The notes beneath the pieces are model-generated. The model saw only the letters and a list, made by a program, of their open reading frames with translations, made no database searches and was not told the origin of the DNA. A program made the translations under genes and the position numbers. Positions 17,171 to 26,243 of a stretch of DNA of 64,000 bases are shown here, in pieces (position 1 is the stretch's first letter; each line of letters opens with the position of its first letter). Origin of the DNA: Methylovirgula sp. 4M-Z18 (GTDB taxonomy: Bacteria > Pseudomonadota > Alphaproteobacteria > Rhizobiales > Beijerinckiaceae); assembly GCF_037890675.1 (NCBI RefSeq), contig NZ_CP149574.1:682001-746000 (forward strand), read 5' to 3'.

Positions 17171-18643
17171 CTAAGTTTTTGACGTGGCGGAATTATTCGC
17201 GTGTCCGCGGGCCTTTTTGGCGCCGTTCGGCAGGGTGATGCGGAAGGTGGCGCCGGGGCTGTCGTCCAGGAGTGCGATCGTTCCGCCTTGGGCGCGGATG
17301 AGATCGGCGGCGATGGCGAGGCCAAGGCCGGTGCCGCCGGGTCGGGAGGAGCCGCGAAAGGCTTCAAACAATTGATCTTTCTTCTCTTTCGGCACGCCCG
17401 GGCCATTGTCGGCGACCTCGATGATGGCGTGGCTGTTGGTGTGCGCGGCGCGCACGGTCATCCGCCCATCGGCAATTCCGGCATTCAGAATCGCTTCGCT
17501 GCCGTTGCGCATCAGATTGAGCAGGACCCGGAACATGTGCTCCGAATCGGCCGTGATCTCAAAATCCGCCGGCACCTCGTTGGCAAATTGCACCGGGCCC
17601 GCCCCCGCGTGGCCGGCATTCATCGTCTCGATCGCATCATGGACCACGGGTTGGAGCACGAGGCGGCGCAATTGCGGCGGCCGTTCCACTGCGCGGCCGT
17701 AGGCGAGCGTCGAGGTGCAAAAGGCGATGGCGCGGTCGAGCGTGCTGATCAGTTTCGGCGCCAGGCGCTTGACGGCGGGATCCTGCAGGCTGGCGAGCCG
17801 GTCCGAGAGCAATTGCGCCGAGGCCAGCATGTTGCGCAGGTCGTGGTTGATTTTGGCCACCGCGAGGCCGAGCGCGGCGAGGTGCTTCTTTTGCGCCAAT
17901 TCGCGGACCAGTTGCCCCTGCATGGTCGCCAGCGCCTGTTCCGCGCGGCCGATCTCGTGTGTCGAGCCCGAAGGGCTGATGATGCGGGTCACATCCTCGG
18001 GATTCTCGCCGAAATCCATGAGATTGGAGGTTAAGTGCCGCACCGGGCGCAGCACCATCCAATTGAGCGCGAAGACGGCCAGACAGACGAGAAAGGCCGA
18101 CATCACGAGCGAGATCAAGAGAAGGTCGATCGAATAGCGTCGCATCGCGGCCTTGAGAGGCGTCTCCGGCAGGACGATCTCGATCGAATCGCCGCCCATT
18201 GGCGCATCGCCGATCACATTGAGCAGCCGGCCCTTCGGCGCGAGCAGGGCGCGGCACGCCGCCATCATCGATTCCCAGGGCATGGCGTTGCGGGTGTCGT
18301 AGGTTTCGTCGATCGACTCGGGCATGTCGGACACAGCAAGCAGGCGGTGGGTGCCGTGCATTTTCATCACGATCGTGCGCGCGCCGACGCTGGCGAGGAT
18401 TTCCTGCGCCAGTGATTCCGGGATCATGTTGCGCGGCGCCGCTTCAAACACGAGCGCGGCGGTCAGTCCGGCAGCGAGGCGGTCCTTCAGGTAATTGGTG
18501 CGGAAATTGGCGAGAATCGGCAGATAGATCGCGACGTCGATCGCTATGACGAACAGCACGATCAGCACGACGACGCGGCTGGTCAGGCCGAAACGCCAGC
18601 GTCTCGGGGTGGGCTGCAGAGGCGGATTATCTTGGCCGTTCAT
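17171..18643 (-). CDS. Membrane sensor histidine kinase (HAMP)
   Basis: A 490-aa kinase. TM1 spans about residues 22-44, a periplasmic sensor segment of about 130 residues follows, and TM2 is at about 180-207 (LLLISLVMSAFLVCLAVFAL), then HAMP (LRPVRHLTSNLMDF). The dimerisation/phosphorylation helix has His in INHDLRNMLASAQLLSDRL. The HATPase domain shows the N box (LLNLMRNGSEAI), G1 (DNGPGVP) and G2 (GGTGLGLAI). ATG 18643 is used because the longer reading to 18751 is basic, non-homologous sequence. No response regulator is adjacent; the next gene (14 bp upstream) encodes a flavoprotein-like protein, possibly co-transcribed. Confidence 0.88.
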   Translation of the reverse strand: MNGQDNPPLQPTPRRWRFGLTSRVVVLIVLFVIAIDVAIYLPILANFRTNYLKDRLAAGLTAALVFEAAPRNMIPESLAQEILASVGARTIVMKMHGTHRLLAVSDMPESIDETYDTRNAMPWESMMAACRALLAPKGRLLNVIGDAPMGGDSIEIVLPETPLKAAMRRYSIDLLLISLVMSAFLVCLAVFALNWMVLRPVRHLTSNLMDFGENPEDVTRIISPSGSTHEIGRAEQALATMQGQLVRELAQKKHLAALGLAVAKINHDLRNMLASAQLLSDRLASLQDPAVKRLAPKLISTLDRAIAFCTSTLAYGRAVERPPQLRRLVLQPVVHDAIETMNAGHAGAGPVQFANEVPADFEITADSEHMFRVLLNLMRNGSEAILNAGIADGRMTVRAAHTNSHAIIEVADNGPGVPKEKKDQLFEAFRGSSRPGGTGLGLAIAADLIRAQGGTIALLDDSPGATFRITLPNGAKKARGHANNSATSKT

Positions 18644-18656
18644 ACGGGCACGAAAT

Positions 18657-20129
18657 CTATTTAAAAGCGCCGCGCAAGCGGTGCAGAAGGCTGCGCCAGG
18701 GCGACCGCAGCCGCGTGGCGAATGCGATCCGCGCGACCTGACGCGAAACATCGAACAGGCTCGGCGCCGGCGTGGTGAGCCGCGCGAGATCGTCGATGAT
18801 GATACCTTGATTCATCGCCAGAACCCAAGGCGCGATCAATTCGCGCGCCTCTGGCCCGACGACGCTGGCGCTCAGGATCTTGCCGTCCAGCGCTGTGATC
18901 ACCCGGATATGGCCGGCGGAATGCCGGCCGATGGACGCCGCTTCGTTCTGGCCGAAGGGCCAGCGCCAGACTTGGCAATGCCGGTGCCGCGTCTTGATCT
19001 CGTGCTCGCGCCATCCGACCGTGCACAATTCCGGCTCGGTGGCGATCACGCGGGGAATGTGGTGCGCCTTGGCGCGCGCCGGCCGGCGCAAAAGCAAGCT
19101 GAGCAGCAGGAGATCGGCCTGGTGCTCGGCAAGGTGGGTGGAGGGTTCGGCGGCCTGTCCGTCAATGGCCGCGACCGAGCCGATGGCATAGACGTGAGAA
19201 TTGCTCACGCTGCGCAAATGGCGATTGACGACGACGCCGGATCTCGTCCAAGCCACGCGCCCGTCGTCAAGGCAAAGGCTGTCCATCTGCGCCTGGTGAC
19301 CGGTCACGCACAGATGCGAGCCGTTGACATAGGTCTTGACCGTCCCGTCCTCGCCGAGCGCGACGGTGAAACTGGTGCCCTGGCGCGGCTCGATCTGCAT
19401 CTGCGGCGCGTTCTCGGTCAGCCGCACGCCCTCTCGACGCAGCGCCGCCAGAATCGGCTCGCGCAGCTCCTCGTCCACATCGGCAAGGGCCGCACCCGAG
19501 TCGAGCACGGTGACATCCGAGCCGAGCCGGCGGAAAATCTGCGCGAGTTCGACCCCGCGTGCCGTCGCGCCGATGATCACGAGGCGTGGGGGCAGGGCCG
19601 GCAGGTCGAAGATCGTGTCGGCGTTGAGGGCGTGGATGAGTTCGAGCCCGGGAATCGGACGCGCCTCCGGCTTGGAGCCGGTCGCGATCACGAACCGGCG
19701 CGCCGCGACGGTGACATTGCCGGCCACAACCTGGTTTTTCCGGGTGAAGCGCGCGGTGGCATTGATCAAGGTAATGCCCAACGCCCGCAGCCGCTGTTCT
19801 GCGACATTGCGTGCGACATTATCGGCCGCCCGCGCCGCATTGGCGCGAATCGCGGCAAAATCGATCGGCGGCTCACGCGATTTGAGGCCAAGGCTGGCGC
19901 TGGCGCGCTGGCTCTGCGCCGCCATGGCGGCGGCCCGGAAGGCCTGGGCGGCGATGCGGCTGCCATGCAGATGGGCGCCGCCTGGCGTCGCCTTTTCGAT
20001 CAGCACCACCGATTGGCCCGCTGCCGCGGCGCCCATCGCCAGGGTCGTGCCGGCGGCGCCGGCGCCGATAATGCAAAGATCGGGGGTCAGCGGGTCCGCC
20101 ACACCGTGATTCCTGTTGATCGGGCGCAA
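18657..20129 (-). CDS. Disulfide-oxidoreductase-family flavoprotein lacking redox cysteines
   Basis: A 490-aa member of the pyridine-nucleotide disulfide oxidoreductase fold (mercuric reductase / lipoamide dehydrogenase group). The FAD Rossmann motif (CIIGAGAAGTTLAMGAAAAG) and the FVIATGSKP and VYAIGSVAAI segments are present. The family's redox motif GG.CLN.GC.PSK reads GGAHLHGSRIAAQ, so both cysteines are replaced (His53, Arg58). The second nucleotide site reads IIGATARGVELA, lacking the middle Gly, and the C-terminal His of the HPT-type motif reads TTPAPS. Disulfide chemistry is therefore not expected. It is in the same orientation as the downstream kinase and the upstream TrpF-like gene. 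Confidence 0.8.
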   Translation of the reverse strand: MRPINRNHGVADPLTPDLCIIGAGAAGTTLAMGAAAAGQSVVLIEKATPGGAHLHGSRIAAQAFRAAAMAAQSQRASASLGLKSREPPIDFAAIRANAARAADNVARNVAEQRLRALGITLINATARFTRKNQVVAGNVTVAARRFVIATGSKPEARPIPGLELIHALNADTIFDLPALPPRLVIIGATARGVELAQIFRRLGSDVTVLDSGAALADVDEELREPILAALRREGVRLTENAPQMQIEPRQGTSFTVALGEDGTVKTYVNGSHLCVTGHQAQMDSLCLDDGRVAWTRSGVVVNRHLRSVSNSHVYAIGSVAAIDGQAAEPSTHLAEHQADLLLLSLLLRRPARAKAHHIPRVIATEPELCTVGWREHEIKTRHRHCQVWRWPFGQNEAASIGRHSAGHIRVITALDGKILSASVVGPEARELIAPWVLAMNQGIIIDDLARLTTPAPSLFDVSRQVARIAFATRLRSPWRSLLHRLRGAFK

Positions 20130-20191
20130 TTTGTAACAGGCGCGCCGTCATCGGCAAAGGCGGGTCACGTCCGAGCGGTTAACTCCGGCGA

Positions 20192-20842
20192 TCACGTCCA
20201 CATGGCGTGGGTGAGGGCGGCGAGTTTTTCCGGATCGAGGTGCCAGCAGGTGCGGACGCCCGAGCACAGATCGATCCCATAGGGCCGCACTTGCGCAATG
20301 GCTTCGCGGACATTCGCCGGCGTGATACCGCCGGCCAGGAATATAGGAATATCAATCTGTTGCACGATCCTGGCGCTGATGCACCAATCATGCGTGCGCC
20401 CGGTTCCGCCAAGTTCGGGGACGGCCGCGCTCGGGCGTCCCGAATCGAGCAGCAGGGCATGGGCCACTTCGGCATATTCGCGGGCGAGGTCCAGCGCATG
20501 GTCGTCTTCGACATGGATGACCTGGATGAGGCGGGCGGTCGGGATCGCCTCGCGCAAGGCGCGATATTCGTTTTTGTCGATATGGTTGACGATCTGCACC
20601 GTATTGGCGCCGACATCCTGCACATGCCGGGCGATATCCTCGGCTCGCTCATAGGCGGTCAGCAGCACGCTAGCGACGGGCGGCGGCACGAGGCGCACCA
20701 ACGCGCGCGACAGCTCGTCCCCGATCACGCCAGAGCCGGACGGCATATCGCCGACAAAGCCGAGTGCATCCGCCCCCGCCGCAACGGCAAGCCGGAGTTC
20801 CTCTGGCGAAGATATGCAGCAGACTTTCAGGCGTGGAATCAT
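20192..20842 (-). CDS. Phosphoribosylanthranilate isomerase-like protein (TrpF family)
   Basis: A TIM-barrel protein of 216 aa. The start MIPRLKVCCISSPEELRLAV matches the TrpF N-terminus (VKICG, catalytic Cys), ADALGFVG follows, LLLDSGRP carries the expected catalytic Asp region, and FLAGGITPANVREAI with PYGIDLCSGV forms the phosphate-binding end. No other trp genes are nearby and several positions differ from housekeeping TrpF (for example GFVGDMPSGSG in place of F...SPR). It may be a paralogue with another role, so no gene symbol is given. Same direction as the flavoprotein gene, 62 bp apart. Confidence 0.72.
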   Translation of the reverse strand: MIPRLKVCCISSPEELRLAVAAGADALGFVGDMPSGSGVIGDELSRALVRLVPPPVASVLLTAYERAEDIARHVQDVGANTVQIVNHIDKNEYRALREAIPTARLIQVIHVEDDHALDLAREYAEVAHALLLDSGRPSAAVPELGGTGRTHDWCISARIVQQIDIPIFLAGGITPANVREAIAQVRPYGIDLCSGVRTCWHLDPEKLAALTHAMWT

Positions 20843-21049
20843 AGGGGCCGGACCTAGGATCGTGAATTGAAGGCGAACACGCTGCTTGGATAAGCTATTC
20901 TATACGATCCTCCCAAGCGGAAAATGTTCCTGATCCGACAGAGGCCCCGCGAGACATGCAAATGTCGCATCTTGCATAGCGTTTTAGCCTTGAACCAGAG
21001 ATCGTCCTGGCGGATAGGTGTTCAAAATGCCGCGATTTCGGAGCTTGAT

Positions 21050-22300
21050 TTGCGTTTCTCCTTCCTGAACCTCCTGCAGCAGAGCTTTGGCGGCCACCAG
21101 GGCTGGCCGGAGCAATGGCGCTTCCCCGAGCCGAAGGCCGCTTATGATGCGATCATCATTGGCGCCGGCGGCCACGGCCTTGGGACCGCCTATTACATGG
21201 CCAAGGAACACGGCATGCGCAACATTGCGGTGCTGGAAAAGGGCTGGCTCGGCGGCGGCAATACCGGGCGCAACACGACGATCATCCGCTCCAATTATCT
21301 TTGGGAAGAATCGGAGGCGATGTACGAGCACGCTGTGAAGCTTTGGGAAAATCTGTCGCAGGAGCTCAATTACAACGTCATGTATTCGTCGCGCGGCGTG
21401 ATGATGCTGGCGCATAACGTGCACGACGTGCAGGTGTTCAAGCGCCATGTTCACGCCAACCGGCTGGCGGGCATCGACAACGAATGGCTGACCCCGCAGC
21501 AGGCCAAGGATTATTGCCCGATCCTGAATATTTCGGACAATATGCGCTATCCGATTCTCGGCGCCGCGCTGCAGCGCCGCGGCGGCACGGCGCGGCACGA
21601 TGCTGTGGCATGGGGCTATGCGCGCGGCGCTTCGAATTTGGGCGTCGACATCATCCAGAACTGCGAAGTGACTGGTATCGATCGCTCACCCGACGGCGCC
21701 GTGACCGGCGTGCAGACGACGCGCGGCCCGATCAAGACCAAGAAGATCGGCGTGGTCGCGGCCGGCCATACGTCGGTGCTGATGAATATGGCGGGCGTGC
21801 GCATGCCGCTCGAATCCTATCCGCTGCAGGCGCTCGTGTCCGAGCCGATCAAGCCGATCATGCCTTGCGTCGTGATGTCGAACACGATCCACGCCTATAT
21901 GTCGCAATCGGACAAGGGCGAATTGGTTATCGGCGCCGGCACGGATGCCTATACGTCCTATTCGCAGACCGGCGGGTTGCACATCGCCACCCACACGCTC
22001 GACGCGATTTGCGAATTGTTCCCCAACGTGCGGCGCATGCGCATGCTGCGCAATTGGGGCGGCATCGTCGACGTCACGCCGGACCGCTCGCCGATCATCG
22101 GCAAGACACCGGTGCCGGGCCTCTACGTCAATTGCGGCTGGGGTACGGGCGGCTTCAAGGCGACACCGGGGTCTGCCCACGTGTTCGCCCATCAGGTCGC
22201 CACCGGCGAACCGCATCCGATCAACGCGCCCTTTACCTTGGAGCGCTTTTCCACCGGCCGCCTCATCGACGAGGCCGCGGCCGCCGCTGTCGCACACTAA
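21050..22300 (+). CDS. soxB: Sarcosine oxidase beta subunit
   Basis: FAD/FMN-binding beta subunit of heterotetrameric sarcosine oxidase, 416 aa, which demethylates sarcosine to glycine. Signatures: FSFLNLLQQSFGGHQGWPEQ at the N-terminus, YDAIIIGAGGHGLGTAYYMA (FAD site), GNTGRNTTIIRSNYLW, and RHDAVAWGYARGA with the histidine expected to carry covalent FMN. TTG 21050 is chosen: it has GGAG six bases upstream and gives the family length; an in-frame ATG at 20924 would add 42 non-homologous residues. First gene of soxBDAG. Confidence 0.93.
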   Translation: MRFSFLNLLQQSFGGHQGWPEQWRFPEPKAAYDAIIIGAGGHGLGTAYYMAKEHGMRNIAVLEKGWLGGGNTGRNTTIIRSNYLWEESEAMYEHAVKLWENLSQELNYNVMYSSRGVMMLAHNVHDVQVFKRHVHANRLAGIDNEWLTPQQAKDYCPILNISDNMRYPILGAALQRRGGTARHDAVAWGYARGASNLGVDIIQNCEVTGIDRSPDGAVTGVQTTRGPIKTKKIGVVAAGHTSVLMNMAGVRMPLESYPLQALVSEPIKPIMPCVVMSNTIHAYMSQSDKGELVIGAGTDAYTSYSQTGGLHIATHTLDAICELFPNVRRMRMLRNWGGIVDVTPDRSPIIGKTPVPGLYVNCGWGTGGFKATPGSAHVFAHQVATGEPHPINAPFTLERFSTGRLIDEAAAAAVAH

Positions 22301-22310
22301 AGAGATTGTG

Positions 22311-22613
22311 ATGCTGCTCATTCCCTGTCCCATCTGTGGCCCCCGGCCCGAACTCGAATTCCGCTACGGCGGCCAGGCGCATGTCGTGCGCCCGGGCGCG
22401 AATGCGGCGGACCTCACCGACCAGCAATTCTCGGAATTTCTTTACTTCCGCGACAATCCGAAGGGGATTTACACCGAGCGCTGGCGGCACATTTCGGGCT
22501 GCGGCCGGTTCTTCAATTGCGTGCGCGACACGGTAAGCGACAAGATCCTCGCCACCTACAAGAGCGGTGAACAAGCGCCTGATTTGGATGCGCTTCAGCG
22601 GGGTGCCGCATGA
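22311..22613 (+). CDS. soxD: Sarcosine oxidase delta subunit
   Basis: Zinc-binding small subunit, 100 aa. MLLIPCPICGPRPELEFRYG supplies Cys6 and Cys9; His60 and Cys64 in WRHISGCGRFFNC complete the zinc site known for this family. It starts 10 bp after soxB, and its stop overlaps the soxA start by 4 nt (ATGA at 22610), implying coupled translation. Confidence 0.94.
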   Translation: MLLIPCPICGPRPELEFRYGGQAHVVRPGANAADLTDQQFSEFLYFRDNPKGIYTERWRHISGCGRFFNCVRDTVSDKILATYKSGEQAPDLDALQRGAA

Positions 22614-25600
22614 GCCAGAATCTGCGCACCGCCTCCGGCGGCCGTATCGACCGCGCGAAGCCCATTAGCTTCACCTTCGACGGCCAATCCTATCAGGGGT
22701 TCAAAGGCGACACGCTCGCCTCGGCCCTGCTCGCCAATGGCGTGCATCTGACTGGCCGCTCCTTCAAATACCATCGTCCGCGCGGGATCGTCGGCGCCGG
22801 CTCGGATGAGCCGAATGCGCTCGCCGATGTGAGCCGCGGCGGCGGCCGGTCTGCGCCGAACTTGCGCATGACGCAGGTCGAACTCTACGAAGGCCTCAGC
22901 GCTGCGAGCCAGAACCGCTGGCCGTCGCTTGCCTTCGATGTGAGCGAGATCAACAATTTCCTCTCGCCGCTGTTCGCGGCCGGCTTCTACTACAAGACCT
23001 TCATGGGACCGCGCTTCTTGCCGAAAGCCTGGGCCTGGAACAAGATTTTCGAGCCGGTCATCCGGCACTCCGCCGGTCTCGGCAAGGCGCCGAGCGACGC
23101 GGATCCCGACCGCTATGCTAACCGCTACGAACATTGCGACGTTCTGGTCATCGGCGGTGGCCCGGCCGGGTTGATGGCGGCGCTGGCGGCAGCGGAGAAT
23201 GGCGCGAAAGTCATCCTCTGCGACGAGCAGGCGGAAATCGGCGGCTCGCTTCTCACGGAGACGACAGCGACGATCGAGGGCCGTGTTGCTCGCGAGTGGG
23301 CGCTCGACGTGCTGCTCTCGATCGCCATGCACGACCGGATCCGGCTGCTGCCGCGCACCACGGCGTTTGGCTATTACGCGCAGAATTTCGTCGGCCTCGT
23401 CGAGCGCATCACCGATCACTTGCAAAGCCCAAGCGAAGCCAGCCCGCGCGAGCGCATGTGGCAGGTGCGGGCGAAACAGGTCGTGCTCGCCACCGGCGCG
23501 ATCGAGCGGCCGCTGGTCTTCCCGGACAATGACCGCCCCGGCATCATGCTGGCCGATGCGGCGCGCACCTATCTCAACCGTTATGGCGTGCTGCCCGGCA
23601 AGCAGATTGTGCTGTTCACCGCGACCGACGACGCCTATCGCGCCGCGATCGAACTGAAGGCCGCCGGTGCCGGCGTGCCGCTGATCGCCGATCTGCGCCC
23701 CGAGGGCGGTGCGATGACGCAACCCGCGCGCGATGCGGGCATTCGCGTGGAACTTGGCGCCTGCGTCACCGGCACCGAAGGGCGTTTGCGCATCAGCGCG
23801 GTCAAGCTGGGTCGCCCGGATGTGACGGGTGTTGCCGCAACCACCGAGACGGTCGCCTGTGACTGCCTCCTGATGTCGGCCGGTTGGACGCCGTCCGTGC
23901 ATCTCTTCTCGCAGTCGCGCGGCAAGCTCGCCTATGACGAGCAAACGAAGAGCTTCGTGCCCGGCAAGTCGGCGCAAGCCGAGCGTTCCGCAGGTGCGTG
24001 CAAAGGCACGTTCACCCTGGCGGGCACGCTAAACGAAGGCTACGCCGCCGGCGTCGAGGCGGCGGTTGCAGCCGGTTATGCGTCGCGCGGCGACAAGAGC
24101 TTCCATGCGGAGGGCGATGTCGCGCTCAGCGCCGGTTTCAGCGGCGCGACGCCGCATGATCAGAACCCCTATAAGGCAAAGGCGTTCGTCGATTTCCAGA
24201 ACGACGTGACGGCGAAGGACATTCGCCTGGCGACGCGCGAAGGCATGCGCTCGATCGAGCACATCAAGCGCTTCACCACGACCGGCATGGCGACCGATCA
24301 GGGCAAGACGTCGAATTTGAACGCGCTCGCGATCGCCGCCGACGCGTTGCAGACGCCGGTGCCGAAAGTCGGCCTCACCACCTTCCGCCAACCCTATACG
24401 CCGACCACCTTCGGCACGTTCGCGGGCCTGTCGCGCGGCGATCTGTTCGATCCCGTGCGGCGCACGCCGATCCACGATTGGGCGGCGGAACAGGGTGCCG
24501 CGTTCGAAGATGTCGGCATTTGGAAGCGCGCCTATTATTTCCCGAAGAATGGCGAGGACATGCATGCGGCGGTCAAGCGCGAGTGCCGCATCGTGCGCCA
24601 GTCGGCGGGCGTGTTCGATGCGTCGACGCTTGGCAAGATCGAGGTCGTCGGTCCCGACGCCGCCGAATTCATGAACCGCCTCTATACCAACGCCTGGAGC
24701 AAGCTCGAGCCCGGCCGCTGCCGCTATGGCGTGATGCTGAATGAAGCGGGTTTTGTGATGGACGACGGCGTGATCGGCCGCATCGCGCCCGACCGTTTCC
24801 ATGTCACGACCACGACGGGCGGTGCGCCGCGCGTGTTGCACCATATGGAAGACTACCTGCAGACCGAATTTCCCGAGCTGAAGGTCTGGCTTACCTCGAC
24901 GACCGAACAATGGGCGGTGATCGCGGTGCAGGGGCCAAGCGCGCGGAAGATTGTCGAACCTTTGATCGACGATATCGATGTTGCCGCGATGCCGCATATG
25001 TCGGTGCGCGAAGGCCATATCAAGGGCGTGCCGACGCGCTTGTTCCGGGTCAGCTTCACCGGCGAACTTGGCTTTGAGGTGAACGTCCCGGCCGATTATG
25101 GCCGCAAGGTTTGGGAGCTGATCTGGGCCGAGGCGCAGAAATACGACGCTGTCGCCTATGGCACCGAAACCATGCACGTGCTGCGCGCGGAAAAAGGCTA
25201 TATCATCGTTGGCCAGGAAACCGACGGCACGATGGTCTGCGACGATGTCGGTCTCGCCTGGGCGGTCGGCAAGACCAAGCCCGATTTCGTCGGCAAGCGC
25301 GGCATGATGCGTTCCGATCTGGTCGCCAAGAACCGCAAGCAGATGGTCGGCCTCTTCACCAGCAATCCGAATGTCGTGTTGGAAGAGGGCGCGCAGATCA
25401 CGGCCGAGGCCAATCCGCCGACGGGCACGTCCGCGCTCGGCCATGTGACCTCGTCCTATTGGAGCGAGACGTTGCAGCGCTCGATCGCGCTCGCTGTCGT
25501 CGCCAACGGTCGCGCGCGCATGGGCGAGACCTTGCATGTGCCGATGCCGGGCGGTGCGATTGCCGTGACGCTCACCGATCCGATTTTCTTTGATAAGGAA

Positions 25601-25621
25601 GGAAAGCGCCTCGATGGTTGA
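22610..25621 (+). CDS. soxA: Sarcosine oxidase alpha subunit
   Basis: A 1003-aa alpha subunit. The N-terminal 2Fe-2S-like fold (FTFDGQSYQGFKGDTLASAL, LTGRSFKYHRPRGIVG) is followed by an NAD(H)/FAD Rossmann region (CDVLVIGGGPAGLMAALAAA, near residue 177) and a C-terminal GcvT/aminomethyltransferase domain from about residue 620. That domain (RQSAGVFDASTLGKIEVVGP, FTGELGFEVNVP) binds tetrahydrofolate and captures the methyl carbon as 5,10-methylene-THF. It overlaps soxD by 4 nt and soxG by 8 nt. Confidence 0.95.
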   Translation: MSQNLRTASGGRIDRAKPISFTFDGQSYQGFKGDTLASALLANGVHLTGRSFKYHRPRGIVGAGSDEPNALADVSRGGGRSAPNLRMTQVELYEGLSAASQNRWPSLAFDVSEINNFLSPLFAAGFYYKTFMGPRFLPKAWAWNKIFEPVIRHSAGLGKAPSDADPDRYANRYEHCDVLVIGGGPAGLMAALAAAENGAKVILCDEQAEIGGSLLTETTATIEGRVAREWALDVLLSIAMHDRIRLLPRTTAFGYYAQNFVGLVERITDHLQSPSEASPRERMWQVRAKQVVLATGAIERPLVFPDNDRPGIMLADAARTYLNRYGVLPGKQIVLFTATDDAYRAAIELKAAGAGVPLIADLRPEGGAMTQPARDAGIRVELGACVTGTEGRLRISAVKLGRPDVTGVAATTETVACDCLLMSAGWTPSVHLFSQSRGKLAYDEQTKSFVPGKSAQAERSAGACKGTFTLAGTLNEGYAAGVEAAVAAGYASRGDKSFHAEGDVALSAGFSGATPHDQNPYKAKAFVDFQNDVTAKDIRLATREGMRSIEHIKRFTTTGMATDQGKTSNLNALAIAADALQTPVPKVGLTTFRQPYTPTTFGTFAGLSRGDLFDPVRRTPIHDWAAEQGAAFEDVGIWKRAYYFPKNGEDMHAAVKRECRIVRQSAGVFDASTLGKIEVVGPDAAEFMNRLYTNAWSKLEPGRCRYGVMLNEAGFVMDDGVIGRIAPDRFHVTTTTGGAPRVLHHMEDYLQTEFPELKVWLTSTTEQWAVIAVQGPSARKIVEPLIDDIDVAAMPHMSVREGHIKGVPTRLFRVSFTGELGFEVNVPADYGRKVWELIWAEAQKYDAVAYGTETMHVLRAEKGYIIVGQETDGTMVCDDVGLAWAVGKTKPDFVGKRGMMRSDLVAKNRKQMVGLFTSNPNVVLEEGAQITAEANPPTGTSALGHVTSSYWSETLQRSIALAVVANGRARMGETLHVPMPGGAIAVTLTDPIFFDKEGKRLDG

Positions 25622-26186
25622 GACTGCGCTGCAACGCATTCCGCCCCTCGGGGCTGATCCGCTCGTCGCCGTGCGCGGCGGCCCGACCGTGACCACCGTG
25701 CCGCCGCTAAGCCGCTTCGTCTTCCGTGGCTCGGCCGAAGCCGCCGCCGCGTGCGGCACCGTCTTCGGCGTCTATGTGCTGCACGACGTGTGCCGCACCG
25801 CCACCACCGGGAACCGCGCGACGCTGTGGCTCGGCCCGGACGAATGGCTGCTGCTGGCGCCGGCAGGCGAAGGCGAAGAGATCAAGCAAGGCATCGCATC
25901 CGCCTTGGCCACGATCCCGCACAGTCTCGTCGATGTCTCGCATCGCCAGACGGCGCTGGAGATTTCCGGCAACCGCGCCGCGCAATTGATCAATGCCGCT
26001 TGCCCGCTCAATCTCGACGACGAAGCGTTTCCTGTCGGCATGTGCACGCGCACCATTTTCGCCAAGGCCGAGGTCGTGCTGTGGCGTAAGGAGGCCAAGA
26101 CGTTCCACATGGAAGTCTGGCGTTCCTTCGCCCCCTATGTCAGCGGCCTGCTGCAAGAGGCTGCGTTCGGGTTGACGGCGGTGTAG
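25614..26186 (+). CDS. soxG: Sarcosine oxidase gamma subunit
   Basis: A 190-aa subunit with the family core LWLGPDEWLLLAPAGEGEE, LVDVSHRQTALEISGNRAA and CPLNLDDEAFPVGMCTRTIF. It begins at ATG 25614 inside the soxA end (8-nt overlap, GGAAAGCG upstream) and closes the soxBDAG operon. A palindromic repeat separates it from the serine dehydratase gene. Confidence 0.93.
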   Translation: MVETALQRIPPLGADPLVAVRGGPTVTTVPPLSRFVFRGSAEAAAACGTVFGVYVLHDVCRTATTGNRATLWLGPDEWLLLAPAGEGEEIKQGIASALATIPHSLVDVSHRQTALEISGNRAAQLINAACPLNLDDEAFPVGMCTRTIFAKAEVVLWRKEAKTFHMEVWRSFAPYVSGLLQEAAFGLTAV

Positions 26187-26195
26187 AATGCAAGT

Positions 26196-26223
26196 CCCTT
26201 CTCCCCGTAGACGGGGAGAAGGG
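26196..26223. repeat. Palindromic intergenic repeat
   Basis: CCCTTCTCCCCGT-AG-ACGGGGAGAAGGG: perfect 13-bp arms with a 2-nt centre, in the 57-bp gap between soxG and sdaA. The same CCTTCTCCC core recurs at 32226-32274. It may act as an RNA hairpin attenuating or stabilising the operon transcript. Confidence 0.7.
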
Positions 26224-26243
26224 AGTGCAGTGCAGGTGCTCGC

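Noticed and set aside
22595-25759. Minus-strand open frames of 460 and 576 codons
   Set aside because: Antisense to soxA, rich in Arg/His/Gly, no motifs.
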